Shown here one piece after another: positions 6,746 to 9,045 of a stretch of 9,045 nucleotides of DNA. The notes beneath the pieces were generated by a model, which was given only the letters and a program-made list of their open reading frames with translations, ran no database searches and was not told where the DNA came from. The DNA is taken from assembly GCA_900772565.1 (NCBI GenBank), contig CAAHET010000103.1:1-9045 (forward strand), written 5' to 3'. The position numbers were made by a program, and so were the translations under genes. The stretch comes from an uncultured Faecalibacterium sp. (lineage in GTDB: Bacteria > Bacillota > Clostridia > Oscillospirales > Ruminococcaceae). Every line of letters begins with the position of its first letter. Position 1 is the stretch's first letter.

Positions 6746-7850
6746 AGTCGTTTTTAAACCGTACCGGCAGGACCAGATACAAAAAGTCGTTGCCCTCCAC
6801 CGGCAGCACCTTGACCGGGCTCAAGGGTCCGCTGATCTCCATGCGCACCTGCTCGGTGCGGGCGTTGCGCAGCGCATCCAGCAGATAGCGGTTGTTGAAG
6901 CCGATCTCCACCTCATCGCCCTCGCAGGCGGCGCTGAACTCGTCCACCACGCGGCCAAGGTTCGTCTGGCAGCGCACCACGACTTTACCCTCTGTAAAGG
7001 AAATGCGGAGGGGATTTTTTAAACGCTCTGTAATAATCAGGGAAGCGCGCTCGATGGTGGAGATGAAGTCCTTGGTGTCGATGGTCACCCGGGTGCGGCT
7101 TCCGGCGGGGATGACGTTGCGGTAATTCAAAAATTCGCCCTCGATCAGGCGGCTCATGATGGTGTAACCGGCGGTGGTGAACACCACATAGCGGCGGTTG
7201 GCACTGATGTGCACGTCCTCCTCGTCGTCGTTGGCCAGCAGGTGGGACACTTCGGTCATGGTCTTGCTGGGCACGATGATGCGGATATCCTTCACGGCGG
7301 TGATGGGCCGCTCCACGATGGCAAGGCGGTAGCCGTCCAGCGCCACCATGGTCAGCTTGTCCAGCTCGATCTCGAACAGCTCGCCGGTGTGGGCGGGTTT
7401 TTTCTCGTCCTGACTGACGGCGTACAGGGTGCGGTCGATCATGTCCCGCAGTACGCCGGTCTTGATGGTCAGGGTCTGCTCCGCGCCGGTGTTGGGCAGA
7501 TCCGGGAAATCGGTGGCGGGCATGGACTGGATCTCGAACTGTGCCACACCGCTTTGGATTGTGGTCTTACCGTTATCCGCTGCCACGATGCTGATCTGAC
7601 CTGCCGGCATCCGGCTGATCATGCTGCTGAGCAGCTTTGCATTCAGCACGATCTCGCCCGGCTCCTTGATGTTGGCTTCAATGGTGGTCACGATGCCCAT
7701 TTCCAGATCGTAGCCGGTCAGGGTGAGTTGAAAGCCTTCGGCCTTCAGCAGAATGCCCTCCAGCACCGGGATGGACGAACGCATGGTGACAGCTTTGGAA
7801 ACGCCGTCGATGGCTGCACTGAGCAGCGTTTTATCGCAGACGATGTTCAA
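6744..7850 (-). CDS. dnaN: DNA polymerase III subunit beta (sliding clamp)
   Basis: DnaN forms a dimeric ring around DNA that tethers the replicative polymerase and recruits repair and replication partners through its hydrophobic groove. The product is 368 aa, the normal length for three repeated clamp domains of about 120 residues each. Family signals include the N-terminal stretch with SSIPVLEGILL, the region VALDGYRLAIVERP in the second domain, and the C-terminal LVLPVRF that closes the fold (E. coli ends similarly with MPMRL). Translation starts at TTG, not ATG; the upstream AAGGAG and the family N-terminus support this. The gene follows the presumed origin, so its promoter or dnaA read-through must cross that region; I see no clear -35/-10 pair. 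The stop codon is shared with the ribosome binding site of the next gene. Confidence 0.98.
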   Translation of the reverse strand: MNIVCDKTLLSAAIDGVSKAVTMRSSIPVLEGILLKAEGFQLTLTGYDLEMGIVTTIEANIKEPGEIVLNAKLLSSMISRMPAGQISIVAADNGKTTIQSGVAQFEIQSMPATDFPDLPNTGAEQTLTIKTGVLRDMIDRTLYAVSQDEKKPAHTGELFEIELDKLTMVALDGYRLAIVERPITAVKDIRIIVPSKTMTEVSHLLANDDEEDVHISANRRYVVFTTAGYTIMSRLIEGEFLNYRNVIPAGSRTRVTIDTKDFISTIERASLIITERLKNPLRISFTEGKVVVRCQTNLGRVVDEFSAACEGDEVEIGFNNRYLLDALRNARTEQVRMEISGPLSPVKVLPVEGNDFLYLVLPVRFKND

Positions 7851-7860
7851 AACAGTATCT

Positions 7861-7866
7861 CTCCTT
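7861..7866 (-). promoter_or_regulatory. Ribosome binding site of dnaN (supports the TTG start)
   Basis: The minus strand reads AAGGAG here, 10 bases before the TTG at 7848–7850. There is no ATG or GTG between this site and TTG, and the protein from TTG aligns at its natural N-terminus with other DnaN proteins, so the site fixes the rare start codon. The spacing is at the long end of the usual range. Confidence 0.75.
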
Positions 7867-7874
7867 TTTTCACA

Positions 7875-7914
7875 CTTCCGGCGGAATATCTGTCCTTTGG
7901 GCTGCTGCCGGAAG
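7875..7914 (-). repeat. 8-bp inverted repeat in the dnaN leader
   Basis: CTTCCGGC at 7875–7882 and GCCGGAAG at 7907–7914 are perfect inverted copies separated by 24 bp. The repeat sits 8 bp upstream of the dnaN Shine–Dalgarno and between it and the AT-rich origin segment. In dnaN mRNA it could form a hairpin in the 5' leader. No run of U follows, so it is not a standard terminator. Its function is unknown. Confidence 0.5.
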
Positions 7915-7931
7915 GCTGTAATATATTGAAC

Positions 7932-7952
7932 TTGTTGTAGTAACCGTAGTAG
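7932..7952 (+). promoter_or_regulatory. DnaA-trio-like element (origin unwinding)
   Basis: Seven in-phase triplets on the plus strand read TTG TTG TAG TAA CCG TAG TAG. Read 3' to 5' away from the DnaA-box side, this is GAT GAT GCC AAT GAT GTT GTT. The known DnaA-trio is a repeated 3'-[G/A]A[T/A]-5' on one strand, on which DnaA forms a filament during strand opening. Four of the seven triplets match, with one CCG interruption. On the box side lie a GC-rich block (7953–7960) and a box-like TTTTCAACA (7966–7974); on the other side lies an AT-rich stretch (7919–7930). This is the arrangement of the basal unwinding system described in B. subtilis, and the unwinding side faces dnaN as it does there. 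Confidence 0.65.
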
Positions 7953-7965
7953 GGGGTGGGGAAGA

Positions 7966-8150
7966 TGTTGAAAACCCGGAAATGTCTTGCCGGGATGCGG
8001 GGCTTTGGCTTTCCACCGGGTTGTGGAAGGCTCGTGAAGGAAATGTTGAAAGGTGGGGAAGGGTGTTTCTTTCCACAGCCGATGTGAAGAACTGGTGTTA
8101 AATGTTGAAAACTAAGTGGAAAGTGTGGAAAGCTTCGCCTTTTTGCCACA
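7966..8150. promoter_or_regulatory. Cluster of divergent DnaA-box-like 9-mers
   Basis: Nine 9-mers resemble the DnaA box TTATCCACA, but none matches exactly. Minus strand: TTTTCAACA at 7966–7974 and 8103–8111, CTTTCAACA at 8044–8052, CCTTCCACA at 8022–8030, CTTTCCACT at 8115–8123 and CTTTCCACA at 8124–8132. Plus strand: CTTTCCACC at 8009–8017, CTTTCCACA at 8069–8077 and TTTGCCACA at 8142–8150. Each has two or three mismatches to the consensus. They fall in two classes, YTTCCACN and TTTCAACA. The sites at 8115 and 8124 are directly adjacent, and those at 8009 and 8022 face each other across 4 bp. The density within 185 bp, next to dnaA, supports DnaA binding. Individual sites are less certain than the cluster. 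Confidence 0.7.
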
Positions 8151-8247
8151 AGATATAGGCTTATTTTCCCCATTTTGTTCCGGTTTCTCCCCATATTTTG
8201 GGGTCACACCCTGAAATGAGTATGACTTTTACCCGGTTTTCCCCGGT

Positions 8248-9045
8248 TTAAGCCTTCACGTTCTTGATGATATCGCTCACGGTCTCCCGCAGGTGCTGGT
8301 CGTTCTTCATATCCCGCTCCATGGTCTTGAGGGAGTAGACGATGGTGGAGTGGTCGCGGCCGGAGAATTCCCGCCCGATCTCCTCCATGCTCATGCCGGT
8401 GACTTCCCGCAGGATATAGATGGCAACGCGGCGGGCGGAAGCCACATTGGCGTTGCGCTTGGTGCCCCGGATGTCGGCAGGGGACACGTTGAAGGTGCGG
8501 GACACCTCGCCGATGATCTTTTCGATGGTCACCGGTACCGGCTGGGTCTCGTTGAGGATATCCTTGATGGCGTTCTGTGCCACGCTGATCACCGGCTGGA
8601 TGCCCTCCAGCATATAATAGGCGTTCAGCTTTTTCACTGCGCCTTCCAGCTGGCGGATGTTGTTTTTCAGGTGGTTGGCAATGAACTCTGCCACGTCCTC
8701 GGGCAGGTCCAGATGCAAAAGCTCTGCCTTGCGCTTCACGATGGCCACCCGGGTCTCAAAATCCGGCGGCTGCACATCGGCGGTCAGACCCCACTCAAAG
8801 CGGGTGCGCAGACGCTCTTCCAGGCTCTTGATCTCCTTGGCGGGGCGGTCGGAGGCGATGACGATCTGCTTGTGGGCATCATGCAGGGAGTTGAAGGTGT
8901 GGAAGAACTCTTCCTGCGTGGACTCCTTGCCCGCGATGAACTGGATATCGTCCACCAGCAGCAGGTCTGCCACGCGGTACTTCATGCGGAAGTCCTCGGT
9001 GCTGCCGGCGCGGATGGCGGCGATCAGCTCGTTGGTGAACTGCTC
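8248..9045 (-). CDS. dnaA: Chromosomal replication initiator DnaA (partial, C-terminal part)
   Basis: DnaA is the AAA+ ATPase that binds DnaA boxes at oriC, oligomerises with ATP and melts the origin. The frame stays open to the window edge, so the 5' end is missing; 265 codons are visible and the ATG at 8985 is internal. Numbered from the first visible codon: Walker B LLLVDD at 28–33, sensor I (IVIASDRP) at 61–68, the box VII/arginine-finger segment (LEERLRTRFEWGL) at 75–87, sensor II (RQLEGAVKKL) at 131–140, and the C-terminal helix-turn-helix DNA-binding domain ending in SGRDHSTI near 228–235. Domains I–II and Walker A lie outside the window. The arginine matching E. coli R399 is kept (R197 here); the usual DHTT is DHST. 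The stop is TAA at 8248–8250. The presumed origin and then dnaN follow. No T-rich terminator hairpin is visible after the stop, so read-through into dnaN is possible. The identity is certain. Confidence 0.98.
   Translation of the reverse strand, partial: EQFTNELIAAIRAGSTEDFRMKYRVADLLLVDDIQFIAGKESTQEEFFHTFNSLHDAHKQIVIASDRPAKEIKSLEERLRTRFEWGLTADVQPPDFETRVAIVKRKAELLHLDLPEDVAEFIANHLKNNIRQLEGAVKKLNAYYMLEGIQPVISVAQNAIKDILNETQPVPVTIEKIIGEVSRTFNVSPADIRGTKRNANVASARRVAIYILREVTGMSMEEIGREFSGRDHSTIVYSLKTMERDMKNDQHLRETVSDIIKNVKA

Larger units (their letters stand above)
7851..8247. other. oriC: Putative replication origin (oriC), dnaA–dnaN intergenic region
   Basis: This 397-bp gap lies between dnaA and dnaN, the usual place of oriC or its unwinding half in Firmicutes. 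From the dnaA side to the dnaN side it holds a short CCCCA/TGGGG hairpin (8189–8203), a cluster of DnaA-box-like 9-mers (about 7966–8150), a GC-rich block (7953–7960), DnaA-trio-like triplets (7932–7952), an AT-rich stretch (7919–7930) and the dnaN leader with an inverted repeat (7875–7914). Frames open here are short, carry no recognisable protein and cross the repeats, so the region looks non-coding. The role is inferred from position and motifs. A second box cluster upstream of dnaA, as in B. subtilis, would lie outside the window. Confidence 0.85.

Noticed and set aside
5568..7022. Plus-strand open frame of 484 codons opposite recF, the S4 gene and dnaN
   Set aside because: It runs across three certain genes on the other strand and shows no domain; it is explained by codon composition of those genes.
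7847..8194. Minus-strand open frame of 115 codons in the dnaA–dnaN gap
   Set aside because: It is low in conserved-looking sequence, rich in Pro, Ser and Thr, crosses the origin motifs and has no good ribosome binding site; the region is better read as oriC.
8189..8203. CCCCA/TGGGG hairpin as a dnaA terminator
   Set aside because: The stem has only five pairs and no U-run follows in the sense strand.

Overview
This window carries the conserved dnaA–gyrA gene cluster of a Firmicutes chromosome, entirely on the minus strand, so transcription runs from high to low coordinates. In that direction the order is dnaA (5' end lies beyond the window), dnaN, a small S4-domain gene (yaaA-like), recF, a DUF370 gene (remB/yaaB-like), gyrB and gyrA. 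This is exactly the order at the Bacillus subtilis replication origin. The high GC content (roughly 60% by eye), the protein sequences and the style of intergenic repeats suggest a gut Clostridia, probably the Faecalibacterium/Gemmiger/Subdoligranulum part of Oscillospiraceae. That assignment rests on recall and composition; no search was run.

Layout. 8248–9045 is the C-terminal 265 codons of dnaA. 7851–8247 is a 397-bp gap that looks like oriC. It holds a cluster of divergent DnaA-box-like 9-mers, a GC-rich block, a run of triplets matching the DnaA-trio element and an AT-rich stretch, in the order of the Bacillus basal unwinding system. An 8-bp inverted repeat sits in the dnaN leader. dnaN (6744–7850) begins with TTG. 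The S4 gene (6516–6731) has its ribosome binding site overlapping the dnaN stop codon, and its own stop abuts the recF ATG (6513–6515), so dnaN, S4 and recF form a tight translational unit. Between recF and remB (5305–5393) there is a strong hairpin that folds better in the gene-sense RNA than in its complement. remB (5047–5304) is followed after 97 bp by gyrB (2955–4949). The 280-bp gyrB–gyrA gap holds a compound palindromic repeat of about 205 bp, and a related repeat follows gyrA (92–2674) at the left edge.

How the genes work together. DnaA opens the origin next to its own gene, and DnaN is the sliding clamp for the replisome. RecF acts in gap repair and fork restart. GyrB and GyrA form the A2B2 gyrase that removes positive supercoils ahead of forks and keeps the origin underwound. 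The S4 protein probably binds ribosomal RNA. The DUF370 protein belongs to the RemA/RemB family of DNA-binding regulators. No foreign or novel gene system is present. The points worth attention are the origin architecture, the recF–remB hairpin, the repeats that split gyrB from gyrA, and a natural alanine in the GyrA quinolone region.
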